Positions 11,050 through 23,059 of a stretch of DNA of 64,000 nt are shown piece by piece. Below the pieces are notes generated by a model. That model made no database searches and was not told the DNA's origin. It was given only the letters and a program-made list of their open reading frames with translations. How positions within the stretch are numbered: position 1 is the first letter of the stretch; every line of letters starts with the position of its first letter. Source of the DNA: Anthostomella pinea (taxonomy: Eukaryota > Ascomycota > Sordariomycetes > Xylariales > Xylariaceae); the NCBI GenBank assembly GCA_963556695.1, contig CAUWAG010000003.1, positions 3,410,001 through 3,474,000 on the forward strand. The letters run 5' to 3'. A program made the position numbers and the translations under genes.

Positions 11050-11509
11050 TGGTGCTGTGATGGGGGAGGGAGGCGGATTGAGGAGTGAGCGTTTTGATGG
11101 AAATCTTGCGAGCAGGAATACGGTCCGTTTCGCTGGAGCTCAAATTCTGAGTGTCCAATGTCATCAGCCACGTTATCAGCCACGTTTTCTCGAGCCTTCC
11201 GCTAAATCCCGTCCCGGCAGGTGGGTACTGATTCTGTGGCTGGTGCTTCTCCTGACATTCGACGGTGATCTGATAGGCTGATCGGGCGTACTTATGTGGG
11301 ACACACCAGAGCTCCAGTTCCTGGTGAAAGCTACAAGCTCCAAGCTCATCGTGACACTTCGACCAACGCCTTCAGCTCCCGGATAAGACGTGGCACTCGA
11401 CGTAATCATTGAACAAGTGCCAAATCCGACTCGAATTCAGCAGCATATACCTTAGGTCAAGGTCGTCAGAATATACGAACTCGACACCAGCCGCGCTCCG
11501 GTGCTGACG
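11050..11509. promoter_or_regulatory. Divergent promoter region with a 12-bp tandem repeat
   Basis: This 460-bp region separates the MPP-beta start (11049, -) and the GH36 start (11510, +). It contains two back-to-back copies of ATCAGCCACGTT at 11163-11174 and 11175-11186. The repeat could bind a regulator, but no known motif is claimed. Confidence 0.4.
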
Positions 11510-14498
11510 ATGTGCGCAAGAGTGTCGATCTATCCACCCCTGGGACAGGTCACCCAGCTCAAACACACTCACGTGTCCTTCTTCGCTGTACTAGATGTTG
11601 ATGCAAAGGACGCGGAAGAGCAATGGGATGTCGCGATATGGCATTCGTCCGACGGGAAGGGTTGGGATGAGACGCTGATGTCACCTGCCTCTGTCCGGGC
11701 TTCACCTACGTCATTACAGCATACCAGTCCCTCTAACAGACGCGTTCACTTGAGCGCCGAACTTACCGTTCTGTCATCCCTCAACTTCACTGTCAAGTTC
11801 CGTAATGGCCGCGATGACCCATGGAGATGGGCACGCGAGGCAGAAGGCATAGATGATGGTGTGATACTGATCAACCCAGAGAACAAGCGACGTCGTTGGG
11901 CGGACAGCCTCCCACATATCATTCATGGTCTGAATCCGAAATTGACGGTCAAGTCAGTGGCTAGCCAGGCGCCGCGCACTCAGTTGTGGACAATAGAGGC
12001 TGCCATAGGCCCAGCTGACGATCATAACTCGGCGTATGTTGACATGGAGCTTGGTACTCCATGGGGCGGATTCTTGCGGTAAGCAGAAGCAATCTTTGAA
12101 ACAGCCCAACAAGTGTTCTAGGTGACCCGGCCTGGGTCCAGTAGGAACATCAGGAATATGCGATACATCCCTCTTGATGACCAGGACCTTTAAGCGCAGG
12201 TCGAAAACTCTGCATATGCACCCGGCATGTCTTCGTCTTGGCCACAGCATGTGTACCGACGTACCCAAGATGGCCTTGATCTATTAAACATTCTCAGATT
12301 CGGACGAAGCTCTGACGATTTATAGATATTTAGCGCTTGTCCGTCATGCCTCGCCGTGGTTAGGTCCCAGACACGGCAAAACCAACTTCTGTATTGACAA
12401 AGATGCTGTTATGTGCTCGTTTTTGAGTTCTGAAGGGAGACATTTGGTACTACTAGGTTTCAGTGGTCTTGATAATGTCATGACCCTCTTCCGAAGCTCG
12501 TCTTCGGGCCCAGTCATGCTTCACGTACGTTCAGCCAACCTCGATTCGGTTATTATACACTCACACAAATCACAGATACGCAGTGACCATGATACAGAAT
12601 CAACAGGCCTCGTCCTCGCAGCAGTCGGAGACAGCTTCGAGAGTGCAATGGCGGCAGTCATGTATCACGCGAGAACTGTGGCCATGGCCACGTCTAGCAG
12701 CGATGATAGCCTATCTAGAGAACTTCAAACACTGAGTGATGACGTCAGACCCGAGTGGATGGAGAACTGGTATGATGGACTGGGTTATTGTGAGGTTCTC
12801 CTGTTCATGCCGTTGTTAGCTTGCCTAACTCGTAAACAGGTACTTGGAATGCGCTGGGCCAAGATCTGACTGAAGACAAGCTTGTCAGTGCGGTTGACGT
12901 TTTAGCCAAGAACAACATACATATAAGTAGCCTTATCATAGACGATAATTGGCAGGATATCGACCACAGTGGACAAGATCAATACCAGCGTGGCTGGAAG
13001 AGCTTTGAAGCCGAACCTACAGCATTCCCCAGCGGACTCAAGCACACGGTCTCTCAGATCCGCTCAAAGTGTCCGAGTATCAAGCATATCGCTGTATGGC
13101 ATGCATTACTCGGGTACTGGGGAGGCATTTCGCCTGATGGAAATCTTGCGAAACGGTATAAGACTGTGGAGCTCGAACGGGACGGCTCTAACCTCGATGG
13201 ACCAATGACTGTCATTGCGAACAAAGACGTTCGGCGGTTCTACGACGACTTCTACCGATTTCTATCTGACTGTGGCATTGAAGGTGTCAAGACTGATGTT
13301 CAGTACATGCTGGACACCTGGGTCTCGGCCAAACAACGTCGAGAACTCACGAACACGTACCTCGATGCCTGGGCCATATCAGCACTGAGACACTTCAGTA
13401 TCAAAGCTATCTCATGCATGTCGCAGGCACCACAGGTTTTGTTCCACCAACAACTACCACGCAACAGGCCAGTTATGCTCGTGCGGAACTCGGACGATTT
13501 CTTCCCTGAAGTACCTGCTTCTCATCCGTGGCATCTTTGGGCCAATGCGCACAATACTCTTCTCACTCAACACCTGAACATCCTGCCAGACTGGGATATG
13601 TTCCAGACGGATCACGAGTTCGCCGGCTATCACGCTGCGGCGCGCTGTGTCAGTGGTGGCCCAATCTACATCACGGATACTCCGGGGCATCACAACCTCG
13701 ACTTGATCAACCAGATGACAGGAGTGACTCCTCGTGGAAAGACTGTGATCTTCCGACCGAGTGTGCTGGGGAAGACAATCAACCAATATACTGGTTACGA
13801 CGAAGACTCGATACTCAAGGTTGGAAGCTACCACGGCAAAGCTGTGACTGGAACCCCTATCCTCGCCGTGTTCAACACCAGGCAGCGAAGCCTGACGGAA
13901 ATCATTCCCATTTCATGGATTCCGGGTGTGATCCCGTCAATGAAGTACGTCGTACGGGCACACAATAGCGGTATGGTCACTGGTGTCGCCCAGCCGGGCT
14001 CGCCCGTCGCACATTTGACGGTGTCGCTGGACGTTCGTGGCTACGACATTTTCACCGCGTTCGCAGTCACCCAATTCGATAGCGAGACGAATGGCCGCAT
14101 ATTCACAGCCAACCTCGGACTTGTTGGCAAGATGACGGGTGCAGCTGCCATCATGTCAACCCATCTCGAGCTACTCCACACCGGGAAGGTATTGTTGGAT
14201 ATGCGATTGAAGGCGCTCGGAACCCTGGGTCAGTCCTCCTCCAAGCATTAGCCTAGACCAGTCACTAACATTACTCGCAGGGCTCTACATCTCAAGTCTT
14301 CCTGATATGTCGATTGAGCGCGACTTCATGGTCACAATCCAAGGCCAGCCAATCCCGCCGCATACCGTGACTGTCAATACATCCGACAGGCATGTGCTAG
14401 ATGTCGATGTCGAGACGGCGTGGAATGAGATGGGTCTCAAGGCTGGCTGGAACAACGAGGTTGAGGTCAAGGCCTACTTCGATATCGAGCATCCTTGA
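11510..14498 (+). CDS. Glycoside hydrolase family 36 protein (alpha-galactosidase / raffinose synthase / SIP-like)
   Basis: Exons 11510..12078, 12326..12789, 12840..14228 and 14281..14498 total 2640 nt, giving 879 residues. The first intron is 247 nt and joins GGFLR to YLALVRHASPWLGPR; the others are 50 and 52 nt. Catalytic landmarks of GH36 are present: LIIDDNWQDI near residue 375, the nucleophile Asp in KTDVQYMLD near 494, and the acid/base region LPDWDMFQ near 594, followed by SGGPIYITDTPG. The C-terminus is a beta-sandwich. No signal peptide is seen (MCARVSIYPPLGQ), so the enzyme is probably intracellular. The SIP/raffinose-synthase branch acts on alpha-galactosides by hydrolysis or transfer; which one cannot be decided from motifs. 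The shared promoter with MPP-beta is probably positional. Confidence 0.92.
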
Positions 14499-15127
14499 TT
14501 ATATGAATGGCGTACCGCAATGAAGGCTGGAAGGGCTTGGAAGAACACTCAGTCACTCAGTTCGATCGCATACCACCGTAACATGAATTACATCTCCAGC
14601 TTTTTGTTCGCCTCTATACGGCGCGAGCCAGGCGTATTGCGACCATTCGCTGGAACACATTTCAACCTTCATCTGGCCAGAGTTTCTATCTACGATACCC
14701 GACGGTTGCCTTGCCTGCGCAGGTGCTTGTGGTCTTGCGAATAAGGGTGGGGACGTCGTTGCTACACCGCCCGATAGCTTCAATGACGATCCTGGGCCGA
14801 AGGTTGGGTTTTAATCCTGTCGGATGTGGCGGTGTCCATAACCGTGGGCTCAAGGGTGATGTGCCTTGCTCTCGCATGAAATCGGGAACATTCATTGGAT
14901 GCCGTGGCTGTATTTGTGGAACGCTTATTTGGTCTGCCTATGCTCCCTGGTTCGCGTGGCGTGGTTCATCGATAAGTTCCGTGTTGCTCCTTGTGGTCAT
15001 GCACCAGCAGATCACGATACCACTGACTTATTTCAACTTCATATATAGCAGCCCAACCTGTCCGCCTGTCCAACATCACCCAGATTATTGATGACCTACA
15101 GGACTGTCGACAAGAAGTACAGTCACA
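14499..15127. other. Intergenic stretch upstream of the esterase pseudogene
   Basis: About 630 bp without a supported gene. A TATA-like CATATATAGC lies about 85 bp before the esterase ATG. Small frames on both strands have no motifs. Confidence 0.4.
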
Positions 15128-17059
15128 ATGCCGGTCTACACCTTGCCAGCATTTCTTCTCACGTTACTAGTGAGCTCCATTGTCATTGCGGAGCCTATTG
15201 CGACATTCGAAGGTAGCAAAGTCACGTACCAGGGCATGACTAAAGGCACCGTAGAGCATTTCCTGAATATCAGATACGCCCACGACACGTCTGGCCTGCG
15301 GCGCTTCGCTCCTCCAGAACCGTACACCCCACCGGAGGGAAGCGAGATTGCTGCCACAGAAGCCGGGCCAGCATGTCCGCAAACCCAAACAGCACTGCCC
15401 CCATTCTTTGACGAGACTCCGTGGATCAGCGAGGACTGCCTCAACCTCCGGATTTCCAGACCGGCTGGAACCAGTGCGGGAGATAAACTCCCCGTGGTCG
15501 TCTGGGTCCAAGGTGGCGGAGTGGTCAAGGGCTCCGCGTACGACTCTCATTCGGAACCAGACAATCTGATCGCACTTTCGGAAGAGCTCAAGAAGCCCGT
15601 GATATATGTGACGTTTAATTACCGTCTCACGATCTTCGGCTTTGCCCGGCTCCCGATCTTGAAAGACCAGCAGTCATTAAACGCGGGCATGCGGGATCAG
15701 AGAACGGCGTTCGAATGGGTCAAGGATAACATCGCAGCATTTGGCGGCGACCCCAATCGCGTCGCCCTCTTCGGTCTGAGTTCCGGTGGTACCTTCTCTT
15801 CGCTATAGCTGCTGGCGTATGGCGGCGAGAAAGGGGTCCCATTTTCGCGTGTCTGGGCAATGTCTGGACCGCCTGGGACTGCCCTCAATGTCACGTCAGA
15901 CGCGACCGATGCACACACCCGTGCTGTTGCCGAGAAACTGGAATGCGGTACCGGGAGTGACGAAAAGACTCTCAAATGCTTGAGAGGCTTGTCCATGGAG
16001 ACGCTGTTAGAAGCGGCAATGGAGCACTCGGTGAACAATCACCCGCCCAATGGACTCTTTACTTTCATTCCTTCGGTCGACGGCGACTTCATACCAGATC
16101 GGCACTCGGTATTGTACAAGGCGGGTAGATTCGCGAAAGGTATGAACGAAAGATTTGGACGCTGCCTTCAGTACTAACCGAGCCGAAGGAATTCCGATAG
16201 TCTACGGCTGGACCCATGACGACGGAAGCGGCAATGCCGGGCCTCCCTCGAATTTCCAGACAGAGGAGGACATGAAGGGTGCCTTCAAAACCTTTGTCCA
16301 CGCTCTCACCGACGATGACTACACAAAGCTCTTCTCTCTCTACCCTGCATCCGACTTCGAAGAAGAATCCAGCAACTACGAACTCACCAGAAGAGAGTCG
16401 GATCCTCCCGTGCCTATCCCCTTCTTCCGCGTCTCCCGCATCCTTCGGGATCTCCTATTCTCCTGCACCTCAGTCGGCTTCGGGTACGAGATGTCACGCC
16501 AGTCCAAGGCGCTAGACCCTTCGTTCCCGGGGGTCCGCCTGTACGACTTGAACCAGAGCATGCTAACCCCGATGATTGCCGCCATTGGCATGCCATACAT
16601 GGGTGCCTGCCACGGGAGCGACTCGCACTACATCCTCAACGGCCTGTTCCCCGAAGGCGAGGTATCGGAGTCGGACCAGATACTGTCCAGGTCGATGGCC
16701 GGTTCCTTCATCAACTTCGCGTACAACGGGGATCCGGCCTTTGCAGGAGACGAACACCTCGACTCTTGGCCTGAATCCTTCCCGGAACCCGGTCATCCTG
16801 GCGCACCTCTGCCCCCGGCCGTCAACGTACAACTATCGGCGGTCCTCTGGGCACGGGATCTGGCGCTTTGAGGGCCAACGGCGAGGATGCCGACTCGGGT
16901 ATGCTGGCTGGGATCGCGCAGGACACTATGGGTCAGGGGGTAAAATATGCAGAGATGGGATCCGCGAAGTCTCAGGCAAGACAGCGAGCGATTGAGCGCC
17001 AGAAGCTGCTGGAGCGATGCGCATACATTGACACGCTTTCTGAGAAGCTTGGTATCTGA
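15128..17059 (+). pseudogene. Secreted type-B carboxylesterase/lipase, inactivated by a nonsense codon and a frameshift
   Basis: Starts at ATG 15128 with a signal peptide (LPAFLLTLLVSSIVIAEP). Family features follow in order: the FLNIRYA segment, ISEDCLNLRI, the oxyanion loop WVQGGGVVKGSA, NYRLTIFGF, the nucleophile elbow FGLSSGG, the His-bearing ACHGSDSHYI and a C-terminal RCAYIDTLSEKLGI. One intron, 16140..16188, has a perfect TACTAAC branch site and restores GRFAKGIPIVYGW. Two lesions break the frame. TAG at 15806-15808, inside the same frame, falls where Gln is expected (SSL*LLAYGG). A one-base loss near 16825 separates PPAVNV from TIGGPLGTGSGALRANGED, which continues in another frame. 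No intron explains either lesion. The gene would have encoded an extracellular serine esterase. The stop fits a CAG-to-TAG transition. Confidence 0.85.
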
Positions 17060-17312
17060 TGGCGCAGGATGCTAAATCAGGCACCGTCAGACCTAGAGGC
17101 TGGCAGACGACCATCCTGGGCTACTAGCTTGCGCAAACAGCATATAGTGGTGGGCTACGAATATGAGTTGATAAAAGTCTGCTGTCGTACGAGTATTGCC
17201 TGAACACCAGCATCGCGTCACGCTATGTTCCCCGAACTTGTGACCAACCTGGCCATCCACATTGCGCTCTTTTTGCAAGAGACCATCTAGCACAGTTCTT
17301 ACCCAACTTACT

Positions 17313-18874
17313 TTATTCAGGAGCAGGAGCAACGACCAATACGCAGTCCTGACATCCCTCGGTGTATCGCCGTATACTCCGAACCTCAAAGCCTGCATCG
17401 CCAAGCAGCGTCCTCCATTCGAACTCGGAGCGCTCCTTCGCGGCTAGGCAGGTCATCATTGCCATATCCAGCTGTGTCGCCTGCCACGGAGCATCACGCT
17501 TAGACAGAACCATCTCGTCGATCAAGAGGACCGACTCGTCGGTCATGCCAGCTCTGATGTTTTGTAGGATTTCTTTGCACTTGTGGTCGGGCCAGTCGTG
17601 GAGGATGTTGCGCAGGTAGTAAGCACGAGCACCTGTAGATAATGTCAGACTCCGCAAGCATATCCTAGAACTACATCGAATGGTTTTGAATATACTGCAT
17701 TTCCCGATCTTCAACATGTCACACGCGTTATCTTCCACTGGAGATGGTCTGAAGGGGTATGAAGAAACCCACATGACTGGAGCCTTGGAAATGCACCTTT
17801 GATGGGTTGGGGAGTGAAGAAGTCGTAAGGCTGGGCTTCAATGCCCTCAAAGCCTGGCAAAGGTGCCGTCTTCACCTGCCCGATGACGTGCGGTTGCTCC
17901 TGGAGGATGATGCGACCAGACATATCCGGAAATCGTTGCCTCAAGGCAACACACTGATGACCCATTGCGCCGCCAACGTCCACGAACACTGGTGTCGATT
18001 CAGTCGCCCCTTGAGCAAACTCCCGCTGAAAGTTGACCACATCAAGGAAGATTGGCAGACCCTCACGCTAGGCAGCCATCCATGGGAGGAAGTATCCGAA
18101 GTGCTCCGGATGAGTCTGCAGCCAAGGGAATGGCGATAGATCGGTGCGGTGACCTAGGTGCCAAGGGCAGTGGTTGGGGTCGGTGGGATTGCGATATCCG
18201 TTCTCGCGGAGGAAGCTTGGGAAGGCCATGAATGACGGAGATACCATCTCGAAGCTGCCATGGACGAAGATTGTCTGTTAGGAAGACCTCTTCATGGGAC
18301 CTTATGAGACAAGGTACTGACAAGTAGTTGATCCCGGATTGACCCCCAGTCGATGCAAGAGCTTTGGTGATATTGTTGGAGCTGTAGCTGTCGTCACTCG
18401 GCTGGGACAGCATTCCACACGATTGATAATAGCGTAAAAGCCTCTCTGCGGCGTGATCAGCTGTCGAACTCAGTATGTGACACCCATGGAAACGCACTCA
18501 TCAGAACAGGATCGACATTCGTTTTGCTAGCGAGCTCTCCATTGGTGAAGACGGACCCCTCGGCTTCGGCCATGATCTCAAACAGATGAGTCTCAACTCC
18601 AATGCGATCAATGGCAAGCTGTAATGGCTATAATCAAAGTCAGTTGACACGATATCTACTAGAATCTGGTTTGCAGTCGTGCAAAGCTGACAGTGTTACT
18701 GATCCGGTGGATAGTGTCCCCAGGAGCCTCCATCAAAAGCGACAACTTCAGTCCCCCCTCGCGAAGCCTGCGCCGAGTGTCATCATCGAGGGCGGCACCG
18801 GAGACGTGCGGATCGTTTATTAGCGACTCAAGCCTGTCGGCTATCGCCTTCGCTTCGTCCACGCTAATCGCCAT
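17313..18874 (-). pseudogene. SAM-dependent O-methyltransferase with an in-frame TAG
   Basis: Exons 18874..18692, 18627..18498, 18445..18318, 18274..17797 and 17632..17313 total 1239 nt in one frame, a 412-residue product of normal family length. Features: dimerisation helices (PLQLAIDRIGVETHLFEI), FEMVSPSF, the SAM motif VFVDVGGAMGHQ (Ala replaces the third Gly of GGGxG), and the catalytic His in LRNILHDWPDHKC. The stop is a TAG at 18070..18068 between WMAA and REGLPIF, where CAG would read through. The last intron (17796..17633, 164 nt) has a poor GTGCAT donor. The family methylates hydroxyls of secondary metabolites, and such enzymes often sit in biosynthetic clusters; no polyketide or peptide synthase is visible here. 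Apart from the TAG the gene is intact, so inactivation is recent or the base is an error. Confidence 0.85.
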
Positions 18875-19786
18875 ATCGGCGCGGAGTTGAATCCAAGGCG
18901 GAATGTAGAGGGTATATGGAGCAAGTTAGAGCCTGTGTGTTACTGGTAAATGATTCAGGAGGGCAAGGGGAACAACGAAGAAACCCAAGAACAGCCCAAT
19001 GCCGAAAGTACTGGTTGCGCGCTCAACGTGGGTACTGTTACGTGAGTCCAACCCGCAGATGAAGAAATTAGTTGGCACTATGCATATGCACGCACAACCA
19101 ATAACACAATGGTCAAAAGACAGGGCGCAAACGACCCGACGATCTGGTTGCTGCCCTGCCAGGCACGCGGCACACCTAATGCATGGGTCACGTTGTTGGT
19201 GCAAAGAGAGCACAGCCTCACTCCATGGACATGGGACAGAGCGGGATGGCAGCACACGACCAAGGAGAGGAAAGCATTGGGGTGTGATAACAGGCCGCCT
19301 ACTTTAACGAGCGCAATTGGTTTAGGTTGCTCCGACTCACAAGGCTACCAGAATTCCTAACAGTGTCTTCATGTTCGTTCCGCTCTCCAGCCACCAAATC
19401 CAGTTCGGGTGAAAAAACACCCCTTGGATGTGCCCGCAAAGCTGCCGATAAACGTGAGCCGTACTGGCCTGCCCCCAAAATATGACTTATTCCGTATTCC
19501 ACGCTGATAGGTTCAGGTTGCACCTCCGCTTGCCATGGCCTAACTGCAGGATCGCGCGGCTCGCCTTCTAACAAGTCATGGCCTGCGTGTGAAGCCAAAC
19601 AGTCCACACTTGTATCCGAAACAGAATTCACGGAACCCTCCCAAGACGTCGGAGAAAACAAGGAACATACATACATACCTAGACAGCAGTAAGTGGTCGC
19701 AACTAGGAGACGAATCCAGGACCTCTGGCAAACAGACTTAGATTTTCCTAAAAAGACATCGGAAGAAAAAGATTGAACAAAATGAA
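18875..19786. other. Intergenic stretch upstream of the O-methyltransferase pseudogene
   Basis: About 900 bp without a supported gene. Open frames on both strands are short and lack motifs. The region probably held the methyltransferase promoter. Confidence 0.4.
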
Positions 19787-19887
19787 GGGTCTGACCGGGA
19801 TTTGAACCCGGGGCCTCTCGCAAATTTTAACCATTTGTGCATCAGGGTGAACCCTAAGCGAGAATCATACCACTAGACCATCAGACC
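19787..19887 (-). tRNA. tRNA-Pro(AGG), nuclear, with intron
   Basis: Read on the minus strand, a seven-base-pair acceptor stem (GGTCTGA with TCAGACC) encloses a D arm (TGGTCTAGTGGTATGAT), an anticodon stem CTCGC/GCGAG and a T arm (CCGGGTTCAAATCCCGG). The anticodon loop reads TTAGGGT with AGG at 34-36. It is interrupted after the base 3' of the anticodon by an intron of about 28 nt, the standard position. Discriminator is C. Confidence 0.93.
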
Positions 19888-20569
19888 TTGATGATTGGTC
19901 ATTGATTCCGCACATGAGTCGCACTGTGGGAATCTGCCGTGGAATCCGGCAGTTTTAGTCCAGATTATATTTAGACAGAATATGTGCTTGAGTGGATGAA
20001 AGAGCGGTACAGGTTAATATGTTCGTATTCGTTAAACCAAGATACCACATATAACGTCGTGTTTGATACGCGTCTCCTACCGTTGCAAGGCATATCCCGG
20101 TGCCACCCGCGCCTCCCACTCCGCCGTGCTGGGCACCAGACGGATGTCGTGCAAGTGGGTCGCTTCCCGCACGTCCAAGAGACCACACTCGACATTCTTT
20201 TCGAGGGCAGTGCGCACGAAGTCGACCGCTGCTGCGGATGGGGAAATATCGTCTCGCCTTCCTTGTATCTCGATTGTGGGTGTCATGTAGTCGCCCGAGT
20301 GGATACGTTCCGAAGGACTGATGGCTGCTACGCGCTCCGGAGATGGCGATACTTGCAAGTAGCTCCCAACATCATCATTGCATCACTAGAGATAGCACGG
20401 TCGTCCAAGAACAGTGAGAGCCCGTGTCCACTGTTGAAGAGCCACGATAGGAGGGGGGCGTTGAGGAGCTTTCAACAGCTTTGGACAACCCCAAAGAGCT
20501 GAAGATCATCTCCGAGATTGAGCCTCCCAGCCGAAGGCGTCAGCTGCCAATTGCAGAAAACCATCTTGT
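19888..20569. other. Unassigned stretch with broken open frames
   Basis: The minus strand has a 93-codon frame (20358..20077) without recognisable motifs, and several short frames overlap it. It may be the 3' remnant of the DUF6604-like relic just upstream, but no alignment-level support can be given. Confidence 0.3.
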
Positions 20570-21500
20570 TGGACATGAGGTAGCGGCATCGCGCCAGAAG
20601 AATGAACCATCACATACTATGCGACGTTATGTACCTCGTGGGCTGTTGCATGTAATAGGGGAAGGGTGATTGTCCCAGGAACGGGTCAACCCCGCCCTTC
20701 AGCCGCTGGAAACGCTCAAGCGAGTGTCGATGGAGATCCAGCAGGTTGATGCTCTTTGACCGAGCCTCCTTCTCGAGCTCCTCTGTCAAGCGGTTGATGA
20801 TATCACCGATGGCAAAGGGTTAGGCGCTTGTCAGGCGGACGGTCTAGTCCAAGCAATCTGTACATCTCCGGGTTCTTCAGAGCATGGCCCCGGTGGTTAT
20901 CCGGGAGTGCGAGGGCCAGCACGTCAGACACAGGTGTCGTGTGCTTCACTTGCCGTTGACGCCGCGTGGTGCCATTGGTCGCGACCCGCTGGTTGATGCG
21001 CCGACCTTGGCTCCATACCGTCGCAGAGGCGCCCGTCTCAAGAAAGTAGTGTCTCAGGCGACGCTGCGCTACCAATTCAACAGCGGCAGTAGAGCCAGCT
21101 CCACCTTCTGAAGTTTCAGTAGGCCCGACGAGCAAGCTGTTGTGGGGCTGGGTGTCGAGTAGCTTGTCCATCTCTGTCCATTGCGCGTCCACGAAAAAGG
21201 TTTCCGCGCATGCTCGATAGAGATGTGCCGCCCTAAATATGGCACCAGACGCATTGACGAAGTCAACGGAGATCCGATGAAACTGAGATTCAATGGAGAA
21301 CAAGATAAGTCCGCAGAGTATGGGCTGATGTCGGTACATATTGTACTTGGACAGTTTCCAACGGTGCTTCTGTCGAGCTCTATGGACTGGATCGCGAAAG
21401 ACCTTCTCCTCGATCTCTCCCTGAATAGCTCCGAAGGCCTTTTCATCTGTCCCTGATCATTTCGGTGCCATTGTCGGTGCTCTGAAGTTCTTGGTACGGG
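20570..21500 (-). pseudogene. DUF6604-like gene relic
   Basis: The best-preserved part is the frame from about 21400 to 20803. It reads NMYRHQPILCGLILF, then VDFVNASGAIFRAAHLYRA, then WTEMDKLLDTQPHNSLLVG. This order (an arginine-rich helix, a hydrophobic helix, an AHLYNA-type block, a W-x-D/E-M-x-x-L-I segment) is the C-terminal pattern of fungal DUF6604-type proteins. The intact version of the same block in this window is SIFATAHLYNALFRLG at about 42.87 kb. Further on the minus strand at about 20.7 kb comes INLLDLHRHSLERFQRLKG, also family-like, in a different frame. Upstream (to 21.9 kb) the frame is closed by many stops. No start codon or complete domain survives. Function of the family is unknown. 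Confidence 0.55.
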
Positions 21501-22312
21501 TGATACCGTCGGAGATTCTTCTAGATCGGTTGTCTAGGTCAAATATGGGCGGGCGATTTCATTATTCAGAAGCTCTGCAACTTCGGCCATGACGCTCTTG
21601 GTCACAACTAGATCGAAGGCAGAGCCATACCGAAAAGAACGAAAGAAATGAAACTGAAGTATCACAGGACTAGAAAGCGTTTGTATTAGGTCTTTACATG
21701 TCTGCTTGTACTTGACAGGATTCTGATCGAGAAGTCTGCGTCCGTTATATACGGTTGGGACCTGGGCCAAGGCCCTGCCCTGCCGCACGCAGTATCTGAG
21801 TGTGTTTGGGGGTAAATGGCGGTCATGAAATGGAAACGCAAGCAGACATACTTGATTGAGTTGTCGTGACATTTTCATATGCACTCGCCCTGCAACCAAA
21901 GGAAACCTATCATAAGGGAACTTAAACCTCCTTTACTCAATAAGCCCATTGGTCCAGTTGAACAGCCGGGGTTAGATATTTCCATCAGTGTTAAATCACT
22001 AATTCTCCTCAAATGCCTATCCATCGTCAAGCCAGGTGTAGCTACATTTCTACGTCCTGTGGATTTTGCACTCGAGCAATCCTGTCTTCGTTGTCGGCCA
22101 TGAGAAAACGCCCTTCAAAGAGGTAATGTTACGTCACAATTCTAATCGAAGCCGGTACATTCGTATGACAAAGCAAGTTGCGTGCTGCTAAAAGCTGAAT
22201 CCCCCTATCAGTTATTGATCATCCCACAATCTCGAGAAATTTGTGTCCCTCCGAGAGACGCTGTCCCTCCAGCAGAAACTCTGATCAAGACTCAAGGCCC
22301 AGGAGGCCGTAT
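21501..22312. other. Unassigned stretch between the relic and the exonuclease gene
   Basis: A minus-strand frame at 21899..21534 has no start context and no motif I recognise; it may be the degraded N-terminal half of the DUF6604-like relic. The rest is 3' flank of the exonuclease gene. Confidence 0.3.
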
Positions 22313-23059
22313 CTACCACCAACCAGCTGGTGCCAGTGCCATATGCCGCCCTTTGCCATTGAAACCCGGAGTCTGGGACTGAGCCACCCGGTCTGCACTG
22401 GCCTGTTGCACTCTGTTGTTCCATGTCGGTGTGAGCCGCAGTGCATAATGAGCCCAGAGCCGAGGGAGGAACTGTACGTCCTGAACACAATAGATCCGAA
22501 TTGCCTCGGCAAGTGGGCGATCGCTGAATACTCTGTAACTACCACCGCGCTGGGGGGCGAAGAGTGTCAATCCCCTCTCCTTAGCTGACTTCCAGGAGGC
22601 CTTCTCAATGGGCGTCAAGAGTGCATCGTTCTCGATGCTTCGAGTGAGACCGTTGACGCATTTCTTGCTGCGTCCGCCCAGTCGAGCAGCTAGTTCCATC
22701 AGTTGGAGGTCCTGTACGCCGGTGAGCTTGACCTGGAAGTGAGAGTACAATGCATCCGAGTCATTCCGGACGTCGAAGAAGACCTTTGGGATAGTTTCGG
22801 ACTCTAGAATGTCCTTGAACGTGTGGCCCTTGGTCCCGGGAGTGTTGAAAGCCTCGTGCTTAAGAGCCGTGATGTCGATGAGGTATGTTCGAAGGGTAGG
22901 AAGTACATGCTGCTGAAGAAGTGCAACGTTTCCGTGTCTAGAAAGGTTTTCTCCCTCGAGATCGATATAGAGTGAAGATGGTGTCGCTGGTAGCGGTTCG
23001 AGTGCATTTAGCATCTCTTCTAGGGCTTCCGTTGTATCGATAAAAGCGTAGCTCCCCAT
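22313..23059 (-). CDS. 3'-5' exonuclease domain protein (DEDD / RNase D type)
   Basis: A single-exon gene of 248 residues; the ATG at 23059 (MGSYAFIDTTEAL) is chosen because the longer frame to 23134 adds unlike sequence. The DEDD pattern is visible. Exo I is LYIDLEGENLSRHG with Asp33 and Glu35. Exo II is KVFFDVRNDSDALYSHF. Exo III is in the segment RIYCVQDVQFLPRLW, with Asp after CVQ and a missing Tyr/His partner, as in several fungal members. Between them comes a helix with LQLMELAARLGGR. The product should be a small soluble metal-dependent 3'-5' exonuclease acting on RNA or DNA; many fungi carry numerous paralogs of unknown role. It ends ...HMALAPAGWW. It is the only intact-looking gene between the O-methyltransferase and the lipoyltransferase relics. 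Confidence 0.8.
   Translation of the reverse strand: MGSYAFIDTTEALEEMLNALEPLPATPSSLYIDLEGENLSRHGNVALLQQHVLPTLRTYLIDITALKHEAFNTPGTKGHTFKDILESETIPKVFFDVRNDSDALYSHFQVKLTGVQDLQLMELAARLGGRSKKCVNGLTRSIENDALLTPIEKASWKSAKERGLTLFAPQRGGSYRVFSDRPLAEAIRIYCVQDVQFLPRLWAHYALRLTPTWNNRVQQASADRVAQSQTPGFNGKGRHMALAPAGWW

Noticed and set aside
11954..12268. 104-codon minus-strand frame inside the first GH36 intron
   Set aside because: Overlaps the conserved GH36 exon and the 247-nt intron whose removal restores the frame; no motif.
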